DNA of 64,000 nt from Thalassotalea euphylliae (GTDB lineage: Bacteria > Pseudomonadota > Gammaproteobacteria > Enterobacterales > Alteromonadaceae): assembly GCF_003390395.1 (NCBI RefSeq), contig NZ_QUOV01000001.1, positions 372,001-436,000 of the forward strand. Direction: 5' to 3'. Positions 49,031 through 57,953 of the stretch are shown here, in pieces; the first letter of the stretch is position 1, and every line of letters begins with the position of its first letter. Both the position numbers and the translations under genes were made by a program. Below the pieces are notes generated by a model, which made no database searches, was not told where the DNA came from, and was given only the letters and a program-made list of their open reading frames with translations.

Positions 49031-51286
49031 ATGTCAGGCTTTAGTGTTGACTCGCCAAGCTGGGACACTATTGATGCCGTTAAGGTTATCGATAACATCA
49101 GAGTGCAAGATGATCATGCCGTGATCCCAACGGATCGTGGCGACTTGTATTTGAGCGTAAATCAATTTGGCGTTCGCCTGCAATTGGGTCAACGTATTGA
49201 TTATGACTATCAAATGTTGGTCACCAACCCTGTTGCGAAAAGCTTATCATTGAGCGCCAATCAAGACGTTAATCCCAACCAAGACGCTAACCCCAACCAA
49301 GAAGATAACCATAGCGTCAAGCTAACCAAAGGTGGCCAAGAATCGATTATTAGCGCTGGTGATACCGAAGTAGTTGTCGCTCATCAACCTTTTGCCATTC
49401 AAGTAAAACGCAACACCAAAACCGTTCTGCAATCTGCTACCGATGGTCACTTTGTTCGTCGTTATCGTTTACCGCCACTTGCCCGTATTGAGCAAGGTTG
49501 GTTTATGGCATTCGAGTTGGGCAGTAGCGAGCCTGTTTATGGCTTGGGTGAAAAGTGGGGGAAGCTCGATAAACGCGGCCAACTGATTCGCTCGTTTAAC
49601 CACGATGCGCTCGGCGTAAACGCAGAAATTTCTTATAAAAACTCCCCATTTGCCTGGAGCCCAAACGGTTGGGGGCTGTTTGTTCACACGCCATCACCAG
49701 TGACTCATGGCGTTGGCTATGCACCTTGGTCACAGCGAAGTTATGGCGTGCTTGTTGAAGATAGCTCGCTCGACATATTTATATTTACTGGGTGTAATGG
49801 CGAGCAATTAATTCAGACCTATACCGAATTAACGGGCAAGGCACCTATGCCACCTCAGTGGAGCTTGGGAGTTATTCTTTCCAAAGCCTATTACCAAGAT
49901 GCAGATGAATTGTTAGCCACGGCAAAAATAGTTCGGCAGCAGCAAATGCCGTGTGACGTAATTACCCTTGATGGCCGTGCATGGCAAGACACTGATACTC
50001 GCTTTGCCTTTGAGTGGGATAAAACTCGCTACCCCGACCCCAAACCGATAATCGACCAGCTTAAAGCGATGCAATTCAAAATTTGCATTTGGGAATATCC
50101 GCTAATTTCGGTTGAAAATCCGCTATATCATCAATTGGCAGATAAAGGTTGGCTGATAAAAGACAGACGCACAGGGCAAGCTTATCAATACGAATGGGAC
50201 ATGAGCGCTTTTGGCGAAGTGCTTACTCCATTGCCCAAATCTGGCATTTTAGATTTCACCCACCCCGATGCGTATGCCTTTTGGCGCGATAGCCACCAAA
50301 GCTTGTTTGAGTTAGGTATTGATATGATCAAAGCGGACTTTGGTGAACAAATTGAAGACGACAATATGCTCGCTAGCAATGGTGAATCAGGCATGGCACT
50401 GCACAATGTTTATAGCTTGCTATACAACCGCTGTGTCTATGAGGCGGCTGAGAAATTTAGCGAAAATGGCGCGTTTTTATTTAGTCGCTCAGCGTGGACG
50501 GGATCACAACGCTACCCCGCTCAGTGGGGAGGCGACCCTCAAGCCGATTGGGGCGGGTTGGCAGCAAGCTTGCGCGGTGGTCAGTCGTGGGGCTTAACCG
50601 CAGCGCCTTTTTATGCGACTGATGTTGGCGGTTTTTATAAAGATACGAGAGACGCCGAGCTTTATGTTCGTTGGATCCAATCGGCGGTATTTTCCGCCCA
50701 TATGCGTTTGCATGGTATCGGTCAGCGAGAGCCGTGGAGCTATGGTGAAGGCGCCGAATATGCAGCGAACAAAGCATTGAAGCTGCGCTATCAGTTGCTG
50801 CCTTATCTACACCAAACCATGGCGCAAGCTACAGAAACAGGGTTACCTATTCAGCGTGCAATGGTGCTTGCGTTTCCAAATGAGCGACAAGCATGGGCGT
50901 TTGAAGATCAGTTTATGTTTGGTGACAAGCTCTTGGTTGTTCCTTGCTTACAGGCAGGAGGCGATATTGAGTTTTATTTGCCTCACTCCCCAACACAAGG
51001 CTCCACACAAGCCTCAACGCAAGGTTCAACACAAGCCTCGGTTAGTGACGCAAATAACTGGCTGCGTTTTAATCCAGATACTGAGGCATTAACTCGCTAT
51101 CAAGGTGGTCGTGTTTATCAAGAAAAGCTGGCGTTAGATGACTATGCAGTGTTTATTCGCGAGGGCGATGTCATTCCGCTTGGCGATGCTGTTGAGCATA
51201 CTGAACAGCTCAAGGCACAGGGTAAATCGGTTGCCAGCATCGCTCGTTATTGGCCTGACGCTGAAATAGCAAAGGGTGGAGAATAA
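49031..51286 (+). CDS. Glycoside hydrolase family 31 enzyme (alpha-xylosidase/sulfoquinovosidase type)
   Basis: Cytoplasmic retaining alpha-glycosidase of 751 residues, with no signal peptide. The nucleophile is Asp 436 in IKADFGEQ and the acid/base Asp 502 in WGGDPQADW, in the normal GH31 order. Overall segments (FEWDKTRYPDP, DATDVGGF-like loop) resemble YicI-type xylosidases, but Arg 324 takes the place of a sulfonate-binding Arg that I remember from YihQ sulfoquinovosidase. Two tandem-repeat insertions (18-bp and 12/24-bp units) encode Gln/Asn/Ser-rich stretches at residues ~78-95 and ~656-672. First gene of an operon with the symporter (3 bp apart). Confidence 0.88.
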   Translation: MSGFSVDSPSWDTIDAVKVIDNIRVQDDHAVIPTDRGDLYLSVNQFGVRLQLGQRIDYDYQMLVTNPVAKSLSLSANQDVNPNQDANPNQEDNHSVKLTKGGQESIISAGDTEVVVAHQPFAIQVKRNTKTVLQSATDGHFVRRYRLPPLARIEQGWFMAFELGSSEPVYGLGEKWGKLDKRGQLIRSFNHDALGVNAEISYKNSPFAWSPNGWGLFVHTPSPVTHGVGYAPWSQRSYGVLVEDSSLDIFIFTGCNGEQLIQTYTELTGKAPMPPQWSLGVILSKAYYQDADELLATAKIVRQQQMPCDVITLDGRAWQDTDTRFAFEWDKTRYPDPKPIIDQLKAMQFKICIWEYPLISVENPLYHQLADKGWLIKDRRTGQAYQYEWDMSAFGEVLTPLPKSGILDFTHPDAYAFWRDSHQSLFELGIDMIKADFGEQIEDDNMLASNGESGMALHNVYSLLYNRCVYEAAEKFSENGAFLFSRSAWTGSQRYPAQWGGDPQADWGGLAASLRGGQSWGLTAAPFYATDVGGFYKDTRDAELYVRWIQSAVFSAHMRLHGIGQREPWSYGEGAEYAANKALKLRYQLLPYLHQTMAQATETGLPIQRAMVLAFPNERQAWAFEDQFMFGDKLLVVPCLQAGGDIEFYLPHSPTQGSTQASTQGSTQASVSDANNWLRFNPDTEALTRYQGGRVYQEKLALDDYAVFIREGDVIPLGDAVEHTEQLKAQGKSVASIARYWPDAEIAKGGE
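49262..49315 (+). repeat. 18-bp tandem repeat inside the GH31 gene
   Basis: Three units of 18 bp (CAAGACGTTAATCCCAAC type) at 49262, 49280 and 49298 encode QDVNPN, QDANPN and the diverged QEDNHS. In frame, so it inserts a hydrophilic loop in the N-terminal beta domain. Confidence 0.85.
50997..51044 (+). repeat. 12/24-bp tandem repeat inside the GH31 gene
   Basis: Four 12-bp units (CAAGGCTCCACA type) arranged as two 24-bp repeats, at 50997 and 51021, encode a Gln/Gly/Ser/Thr-rich loop (QGSTQAST twice) in the C-terminal beta domain. In frame and absent from the family in general. Confidence 0.85.
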
Positions 51287-51289
51287 TTC

Positions 51290-53026
51290 ATGGCTGGTCA
51301 AGATATCGCTTTTACCTTGATTAGCTGCTTGTTTTTTATGGGGCTAGTGGCTTGGATTTCTTACCAAAAAACCAAAGGGGTTGCTGATTCTAAAGATGGT
51401 TATTTTCTCGCAGGACGAGGCTTAACAGGCACTTTTATTGCTGGCTCTATGTTGTTGACCAACTTATCTGCTGAGCAACTTATTGGCTTAAATGGGTCGG
51501 CATTTGGCTATAACCTCAGTGCCATGGCATGGGAAGTCACGGCTGGCATTGCCACCATTATTATGGCTTTAGTGTTTTTGCCACGTTACCTTTCTGGTGC
51601 TTTTACCACACTCCCTGAATTTTTAAAGCAACGTTTCGATGACACAGTAAGGCGGATGACTGTGGTGTTGTTTATGGTTGGCTATGGTTTGATCACCATT
51701 CCGTCGGTCTTGTATTCCGGCTCTGTTGCCGTACTTAAACTTTTCGATATTCCTACCTTATTGTCGTTGAGCTATCAACAATCTTTGGTGTTAACCATTA
51801 TTATGGTCGGCAGTGTTGGTGCCGTTTACGCGATTTTTGGTGGCCTGAAAGCGGTGGCGGTTTCCGATACTATCAACGGCGTTGGCTTGCTAATCATTGG
51901 TATTTTAGTACCCGTCTTAGGATTTATGATGTTGGGCGGTGGTAGTTTCACGGCTGGGGTTACCACAGTATTAACTGAGCATACTGACAAACTCAATGCA
52001 ATTGGCCAGCCAACGGATCCGGTACCGTTTGGCACCATATTTACCGGCATGATTTTCGCCAACTTGTTCTATTGGTGTACCAACCAGTACGTGATTCAGC
52101 GGACACTTGGCGCAAAGAATTTAGCAGAAGGGCAAAAAGGGGTGCTGCTTTCCGGCTATTTCAAATTATTAGTGCCATTTTTGATGATGATCCCTGGGGT
52201 GATCGCGTTTCATTTGTATCAAACCAGTCAGCTAGAAACCATCGATATGGCTTATCCTAGGTTAGTGAAAGATGTGTTACCTGTGTCGCTCGCTGGCTTT
52301 TTCTTAGCGGTATTACTTGGCACTGTATTTAGCTCGTTTAATTCCTTACTTAACAGCGCCGCCACTTTATTTTGTTTAGATGTTTACGCGCCACTGAAAA
52401 AAGACAAAGTCAGTGATGAACAACTGATCAAAGTCGCCAAAATTGCCAGTGTCATTATCGCGCTGTTCTCTTTTGTGGTTGCGCCATTGCTGATGTTCGC
52501 GCCAGAGGGGTTATGGCAAATTATTCGGGTATTTACCGGCTTTTATAATATTCCTGTAATCACCATTGTGATTGTAGGTTTGTTTACTCGTCGCGTACCC
52601 GCTATTGCTGCTAAGGTAGTGATTATTTTCCATGTGCTTGCATACGCGCTGCTCAAATTTATTTGGGATGTGGATATTAACTTTATTCACATCTATGCGA
52701 TTTTATTTGTCACTGAAACCGCCATTATGCTGTTATTTGGTTACTTCCAGCCAACAGAAGAGCAGCGTTTTTATCATCATAAAAATACCGTTGATTTAGT
52801 ACCTTGGCGCTATGCTCATCCGGTTGCTATCAGCTTAGTGTCATTGATTATTATAAGTTATGTATTCTTCTCGCCATTGGGCGTAGTGACAGGGTCTTGG
52901 TCGATGTTTTACGGCATAAGTGCGGCAATTTTACTAGTAAATATTGCGCTGTGCGTGTGGAGTATCAAGCGCTGGCAGAAGAAGTACCAGTGCAGTGTTA
53001 ATACGGTACAGATCAATAAGGTCTGA
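51290..53026 (+). CDS. Sodium:solute symporter (YidK-like SSS family)
   Basis: Inner-membrane Na+-coupled sugar transporter of 578 residues with ~14 hydrophobic helices. Close similarity to E. coli YidK is visible in GYFLAGRGLTG, LTNLSAEQLIGL, FYWCTNQYVIQRTLGAKNLAEGQKG and FNSLLNSAATLF. It begins 3 bp after the GH31 stop, so the two are coupled: the symporter probably brings in the glycoside that the hydrolase cleaves. Substrate inferred from context only. Confidence 0.9.
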   Translation: MAGQDIAFTLISCLFFMGLVAWISYQKTKGVADSKDGYFLAGRGLTGTFIAGSMLLTNLSAEQLIGLNGSAFGYNLSAMAWEVTAGIATIIMALVFLPRYLSGAFTTLPEFLKQRFDDTVRRMTVVLFMVGYGLITIPSVLYSGSVAVLKLFDIPTLLSLSYQQSLVLTIIMVGSVGAVYAIFGGLKAVAVSDTINGVGLLIIGILVPVLGFMMLGGGSFTAGVTTVLTEHTDKLNAIGQPTDPVPFGTIFTGMIFANLFYWCTNQYVIQRTLGAKNLAEGQKGVLLSGYFKLLVPFLMMIPGVIAFHLYQTSQLETIDMAYPRLVKDVLPVSLAGFFLAVLLGTVFSSFNSLLNSAATLFCLDVYAPLKKDKVSDEQLIKVAKIASVIIALFSFVVAPLLMFAPEGLWQIIRVFTGFYNIPVITIVIVGLFTRRVPAIAAKVVIIFHVLAYALLKFIWDVDINFIHIYAILFVTETAIMLLFGYFQPTEEQRFYHHKNTVDLVPWRYAHPVAISLVSLIIISYVFFSPLGVVTGSWSMFYGISAAILLVNIALCVWSIKRWQKKYQCSVNTVQINKV

Positions 53027-53558
53027 GCATGTTAGATAAAATGGATTGCTCAACTGTAGTATGCAGTTTGATCACAAACTAGCCGCCAAACCCATGCTGA
53101 TAATTGAAATAAATAGCAAACTAGCGATTGTGATCTATAGTTAGCTAAAGTCGTTTAGGTCTTATATAAGATATATATTGTATTATGGTATTTTAGCCAG
53201 TACAGTATTGTTTAAATAATGTGCAACTCAAGCAGGTTGAAGCTGGCTAAAGCACAACTAAATGCACATTTACTATGACTGTAAAAAGGCATTAAGAATA
53301 AAAAACAAGAAAAACAAATAACAATAATTTCAGTGTGAAATCCACAGCCCTGCTAATAAAGATTCAATTAGTCTGGCTGTATTTTGCGACTGAATAGACA
53401 ACAAGCGTCAAGGAAGCAGTTCTCGGAAAGTTTTGTTCAGGCTTTGTTTCGGCATTGCCAGTTAACAAATGAGGTCATCCGTTATTCCCACGTAAAAATC
53501 GCCGTAGAGCGATCGCAAAGCGATATAACACTAATAAAAAATAGTGAGGGAGATGGAC
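53027..53558. other. Upstream region of the TonB-dependent receptor
   Basis: About 530 bp. The operator TCTTATATAAGA lies at 53160-53171, ~390 bp before the receptor start, with AT-rich sequence just after it that could contain a -10. The long leader that would result holds no convincing ORF; a 93-codon frame at 53384 overlaps the receptor start in another frame and I reject it. A GAGGGAG ribosome-binding site precedes the receptor ATG. Confidence 0.5.
53160..53171. promoter_or_regulatory. GntR-type operator TCTTATATAAGA, upstream of the TonB-dependent receptor
   Basis: Fourth perfect copy of the palindrome, in the gap between the symporter and the receptor gene. It ties the receptor to the same regulon as the GH31 and desulfonation operons. 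Confidence 0.75.
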
Positions 53559-55949
53559 ATGAACTTAAGCAACAGCAAGCTAAACAAGTTAGGCTTGGCG
53601 GTAGCAACTGCCTTGTCAATAACAGCCTTACCAACTCAAGCTTTCGCTGCCGAAGCGGCAGATGACGAAAGTGAGATCGAACGTATTACGGTCACATCAC
53701 AAAAGCGTGTAGAGCGGTTATCGGAAATTCCGGTTGCCGTCTCGGTATTGCGTAGTGATCAAATCGACAATACCTTTACCGCTGGCTTTGAAGGGCTACA
53801 AACCTTAGTGCCTTCTGTCAGTTTTAGAAAAGGCACAACAACGCGAAACTCGGCAATCACGGTTCGCGGCATCGGTACCATTTCATTTAGTGTCGCGGCA
53901 GAGCCTAGCGTGTCTACAGTAGTCGACGGTGTCGTGCTAGGCCGCTCTGGCCAAGCATTTACAGATTTATATGATTTAGAGCGCATCGAAGTCTTACGTG
54001 GCCCACAAGGTACACTGTTTGGTAAAAATGCGTCAGCAGGTGTGGTTAACATTACCACTAAACGGCCAACTGGCGAGACTGAAGGTATGGTTGAAGCGAC
54101 CTTGTTGCAAGACAACGAATATCGCTTAAAGGCAAAAATTGAAGGGGCAATAACAGACAATGTTAATGCTAGCTTAGTCGCAACTAAATCGGCATTTGAT
54201 GGCAACATATTTAACGTTTACAACAATGAGCAAGTAAACGGCTATGACAAAGAAGGTATGCGTCTGATGGTTGATGCTGAGATCAGCAACAACACCAATA
54301 TGTTGTTTATCTTCGAGACCATGGATGCTGACGACGATTGTTGTGCCGACATTGAAGGTTTACCAAGCGGCCGCAACCCAGCGTCAGAAGCTGCACCAAA
54401 CAGTGACGGGATTGTTAATGGTGTTGCCGATTTAGACCTAGATCAACGCAGAGTAGATCACGATTTTGAATCCCGCACGATTGACGAGCATACCGCCTTT
54501 TCAATGCAATTAGAGCATGACTTTGGCGACTATACGTTTACTTCGATCACCGCGTATCGCGAGTGGGAAAACACCGAATTTCGAGAAGGTGACTTTACCT
54601 CTATCGCTGGTGAATCAACTGAGCCTGTATTTGGCGTGCCATTTCAACTGCACGATATTGGTCCACAAAGCTGGGATCAGTTCTCACAAGAATTTCGTTT
54701 AACCTCGCCCGTTGGCCAGTCGCTGGAATGGTTAGTAGGCGCGTTTTTCTGGCAAAAAGATTCAGAGCGTAATTTTACCCGTGATGCCAGCTGTCAAAAC
54801 AATAATGGTCAACTGGCTAGTGAAATAGGCTTCTATCTTGAAAATGAGCTTGGCGTAGCGAACCCAAGTGAGCAGGACGTTGCCGACTTTATTAGCCAAG
54901 AGGGCATTACCTGTAACGCCAATGATATTGTCAGCGCCACTGCCTTTATGCGCACCGAGTTTAACAACTGGGCGGTGTTTGGTGATGGTCGTTATCATGT
55001 CAGTGAAGATTTCCGCTTGTTGTTTGGCTTGCGTTATACCGATGATGAAGTGCAGTTTATGCATAACCGCATCAGTAACGACGTTTATGGCCGCCGCGGT
55101 GTTGGTGTTCGTCCGGCCAGTGAAAACACTAATTTTGATGGTAAAACCACAGAAACAAATACTTCGGTTAAGTTAGGTGCACAGTATGACCTTGGCGATA
55201 TGGGCATGGTGTACGCAACCTATGCGCAAGGCTATAAAGGCCCTGGTTTTAATGTTTTCTACAATATGGCGGAAAAAGATACCGCAGCCATTGGTGATGA
55301 AGTTTCTGATTCGTATGAGCTTGGTTACAAGTACGCGATGGGCAACTTAATGGTTAATGCTGCGATTTTCAGTACTGACATTGAGGGCTTTCAAGCCAAT
55401 AACTTTGATAACTCATCAGGGGTGACGATTACCCGTTTGACTAACGCGGGTGATGTGAGCACTCAAGGTTTTGAAATTGATTTTCTATGGCAGGCAACTG
55501 ACCAACTTAGCTTGTCTGGCGGCTTAGCGAGTGTTGATGCCGAAATTGATGAGTTTTTCTGTCCTGATGGCGCAGCCTGTACCGATCGTTCTGGCTTAGA
55601 TGTGCCATTTTCGCCTGATTTGAAATACAACCTAACCGCTGATTACGTATGGGAAATGGACGGTATGGAAGTATTGCTCAATGCTTCATACATCTATACC
55701 GATGAGCAGTTTGCGACTTTGCCAAACAATAATGGAGAGTTTAATCCTGCCGTATTATTACCTGACTATGGCATTTTGAATGCAAGTGTTGCCTTGTCGT
55801 TTAATGACGATGCGTACCGCGTTACCTTTATTGGTAAAAACTTAACGGACGAAAGCTTCTTTACTACCTACAGTGGCGATAGCTTCCGTTATCAAGTGCC
55901 GCGTGATGCGGATCGCCATTTTGGTGTCCAGTTTAGAGCAAACTTCTAA
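53559..55949 (+). CDS. TonB-dependent outer-membrane receptor
   Basis: Imports a substrate across the outer membrane with TonB energy. A signal peptide (ALSITALPTQAFAA) is followed by a TonB-box-like segment (IERITVTSQKR), a plug domain with LRGPQGTLFGKNASAGVVNITTK, and a beta barrel ending in Phe (FGVQFRANF). Length ~796 is typical. I chose ATG 53559 because GAGGGAG lies 6 bases upstream; a GTG at 53544 would add five residues. The operator at 53160 and the neighbours suggest a glycoside substrate rather than iron. Confidence 0.92.
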   Translation: MNLSNSKLNKLGLAVATALSITALPTQAFAAEAADDESEIERITVTSQKRVERLSEIPVAVSVLRSDQIDNTFTAGFEGLQTLVPSVSFRKGTTTRNSAITVRGIGTISFSVAAEPSVSTVVDGVVLGRSGQAFTDLYDLERIEVLRGPQGTLFGKNASAGVVNITTKRPTGETEGMVEATLLQDNEYRLKAKIEGAITDNVNASLVATKSAFDGNIFNVYNNEQVNGYDKEGMRLMVDAEISNNTNMLFIFETMDADDDCCADIEGLPSGRNPASEAAPNSDGIVNGVADLDLDQRRVDHDFESRTIDEHTAFSMQLEHDFGDYTFTSITAYREWENTEFREGDFTSIAGESTEPVFGVPFQLHDIGPQSWDQFSQEFRLTSPVGQSLEWLVGAFFWQKDSERNFTRDASCQNNNGQLASEIGFYLENELGVANPSEQDVADFISQEGITCNANDIVSATAFMRTEFNNWAVFGDGRYHVSEDFRLLFGLRYTDDEVQFMHNRISNDVYGRRGVGVRPASENTNFDGKTTETNTSVKLGAQYDLGDMGMVYATYAQGYKGPGFNVFYNMAEKDTAAIGDEVSDSYELGYKYAMGNLMVNAAIFSTDIEGFQANNFDNSSGVTITRLTNAGDVSTQGFEIDFLWQATDQLSLSGGLASVDAEIDEFFCPDGAACTDRSGLDVPFSPDLKYNLTADYVWEMDGMEVLLNASYIYTDEQFATLPNNNGEFNPAVLLPDYGILNASVALSFNDDAYRVTFIGKNLTDESFFTTYSGDSFRYQVPRDADRHFGVQFRANF

Positions 55950-55975
55950 ACGAACTATCAAGGTATTTACCTAGC

Positions 55976-56001
55976 AAAAACATCGCATCGGCGGTGTTTT
56001 T
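55976..56001 (+). terminator. Rho-independent terminator after the TonB-dependent receptor
   Basis: Stem AAACATCGC / GCGGTGTTT with a 4-base loop (ATCG), one mismatch, and five T, 27 bp beyond the stop codon. Confidence 0.85.
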
Positions 56002-56040
56002 GTTTTCAAACCAAGTTCGATTTTAAATCTATTTAACAGT

Positions 56041-56649
56041 TTAGGTAATAAGCTGCCAAGTGAGTAAGTCCAATGTCAGTAGCTCGACAACAGCAATCAA
56101 TACAGGCAGTGGATACAATAGGTAACGCCACCTTGAGGCAAGTTGACTGGTGAAAAACAGGCTTAAAATCACGGTAGGAATCGGCATTAGCCCCGCCATA
56201 CCTGCCGACCAAGGCAAGCCATTGCTAACTGCTAAAATTGGCATGGTCAGCATAGTACTGATAATCAAACCAACGGTTATTTTTTTTGCGTTAACGGCTT
56301 TATTTTGAAAGTAATTTTCTTTTATGGCTAGCGCTAACAATAAAGCAACCTGTAACAAACAGATAAAGCCAAGGTAGCTGGCGTGGTAGTTAATGGTTTG
56401 ATAGTGAGTCAGGTAAAACTGCCAGCCCAACCAAAGCCAGAGTATGGCAATAAAGCACAACACTAACCTAGGATAACGGTGTTTTACGAGCAGATAAACC
56501 GCGATGCTGGTGGCGATCGCAACATCGGCACCGATCAGTTGATGCGCGTTGAGGTAGTTCGTGACTAACCGCCAATACACTTCTGGCGAAAACAACAAAA
56601 AGTCATGAAGTGAATAGCTAAACAATTGGCTAAGTAAATCGGCAAACAC
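56041..56649 (-). CDS. DUF6064-like membrane protein
   Basis: Integral membrane protein of 202 residues with about six hydrophobic helices. The N-terminal FSPEVYWRLVTNYLNAHQL and the short loop-helix pattern resemble DUF6064 proteins as I remember them. No catalytic motif is seen. It starts 12 bp after the stop of the aldo/keto reductase gene and is probably cotranscribed with it. Function unknown. Confidence 0.6.
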   Translation of the reverse strand: MFADLLSQLFSYSLHDFLLFSPEVYWRLVTNYLNAHQLIGADVAIATSIAVYLLVKHRYPRLVLCFIAILWLWLGWQFYLTHYQTINYHASYLGFICLLQVALLLALAIKENYFQNKAVNAKKITVGLIISTMLTMPILAVSNGLPWSAGMAGLMPIPTVILSLFFTSQLASRWRYLLYPLPVLIAVVELLTLDLLTWQLIT

Positions 56650-56661
56650 TAGGCTTCATCG

Positions 56662-57663
56662 TTATAAGGTGTTGAGATAAGCTATCATTTGCTGGCGCTG
56701 CTGAGCATTTGGCAATGGCATGATATTAGCACCGCTCATGTTTTCCTGCATATGCTCAACTTTTGACGTCGCTGGAATGGTGCAAGTGAGTGCAGGGTGG
56801 CTGATCACAAAGCGCAGAAAATATTGTGGCCAATTATCACAACCTAATTCAGTTGCCCATGCTGGCAATGGCTCTCGTTCAAATCGTTGCATTAAACGTC
56901 CACCTTGAAATGGTCGATTTGCGATAATAGCAATCCCTTTATCTTGTGCAAGTGGCAGTAATTCCTGCTCAACTTCGCGATCGAGAATATTGTAAGTGAG
57001 TTGGACAAAATCAATCGGCTCAGTTGCCATAATTTTTGCTAATTCGCGATGCCGACGGCCGTGTGAGGTAGTCACGCCAATGTATTTGAGCAGTCCTTGC
57101 TGCTTAAGTTCACGCAGCATTGGCAAGTGTTGTTGCCACGCCACTAAGTTATGAATTTGCAGTAGCGCAAAGCGTGCTTGCTGCCATAACTGTTGCGAGT
57201 CTTTAAATTGTTGTTTGCCCTCACTTTTTGAACTTGTCCATGTTTTTGTAGCGGCAAATAGCGATGATGGATAGTTGCCGCTATTAGCTTTGAGTTTTGT
57301 TAATCCATAGCCTAGCACTTCTTCGGCAGAGCCATACATTGGTGATGAGTCGACCACTTCGCCGCCAAGCTGAAAGAAAGTATCGAGCACTTTAGTGCGC
57401 TCGTTGCGCAGTACCGTATCCTTGCCAACATTAAAGGTAATCCATGTGCCCATGCCAATCGGATGAATCGTCTGCCCTGTACTGGGGATCGTTTTTTTAA
57501 GAAATTTTGCGGCTTTTAGCTGGTAGGCAATAGTATTGGGGTTAAGCGATTGGTTGTGCTGTTGAGCAACGGTTGATAAGGGTAATAAACTAACGCCAAT
57601 ACCAAGCTTAGCTAATGTGGTTAACAGCGCGCGTCTGGTCAGTTGTTTATCTTTGATTGCCAT
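56662..57663 (-). CDS. Exported aldo/keto reductase (Tat-type signal)
   Basis: The N-terminus has a twin-arginine motif (TRRALLTTLAK) followed by a hydrophobic stretch, so the enzyme is probably exported folded, with its NADPH bound, to the periplasm. The AKR tetrad is visible: Asp and Tyr in VDSSPMYGSAEEV, Lys in FAATKTW, His in LQIHNLV. The end (NTL) and overall 333-residue length fit the family. It differs clearly from the AKR at 46286. The physiological substrate is unknown. Operon with the DUF6064-like gene; divergent from the two-component system. Confidence 0.8.
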   Translation of the reverse strand: MAIKDKQLTRRALLTTLAKLGIGVSLLPLSTVAQQHNQSLNPNTIAYQLKAAKFLKKTIPSTGQTIHPIGMGTWITFNVGKDTVLRNERTKVLDTFFQLGGEVVDSSPMYGSAEEVLGYGLTKLKANSGNYPSSLFAATKTWTSSKSEGKQQFKDSQQLWQQARFALLQIHNLVAWQQHLPMLRELKQQGLLKYIGVTTSHGRRHRELAKIMATEPIDFVQLTYNILDREVEQELLPLAQDKGIAIIANRPFQGGRLMQRFEREPLPAWATELGCDNWPQYFLRFVISHPALTCTIPATSKVEHMQENMSGANIMPLPNAQQRQQMIAYLNTL

Positions 57664-57931
57664 AATTCACCCGAATATCTGCTTCGCTATTTGCTCACTC
57701 TATTGAGCATAGCTCTTTTATTGAGTACTGATTAAGCAGATAGACGGGGATGCGACAATTGGCAATATTTTCACGGTAAAACTAGGTATTCATTTACTGT
57801 AACCACAAGCTAATTGATTCATGCTTTATTTGCAAAACAGTGCTTTTTATAACTGCTTTTCTAGTAAGTTTTGGTTGAATTATCAGCTCTTTTTAGCCAT
57901 TGGAACCTGCTGACTAATCGCAGGCGATTTA

Positions 57932-57953
57932 TCCATTTCCAATCCATATTTTG
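57932..57953 (+). promoter_or_regulatory. Tandem 11-bp direct repeat (TCCATATTTTG type), distal copy
   Basis: TCCATTTCCAA at 57932 is followed in register by TCCATATTTTG at 57943, 191 bp before the regulator start. Direct repeats with 11-bp period are the typical binding layout of OmpR/PhoB-family regulators. Confidence 0.55.

Noticed and set aside
49031-53026. Simple alpha-xyloside utilisation locus
   Set aside because: Not excluded, but it leaves the TauD-superfamily dioxygenase and YeiH exporter under the same operator unexplained, so it is kept as the main alternative rather than the preferred reading.
53384-53665. 93-codon frame overlapping the start of the TonB receptor
   Set aside because: It runs into the receptor gene in another frame, has no recognisable domain and no ribosome-binding site.
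53759-54208. 149-codon antisense frame inside the TonB receptor gene
   Set aside because: Opposite strand to a clear full-length receptor; composition is that of a shadow frame.
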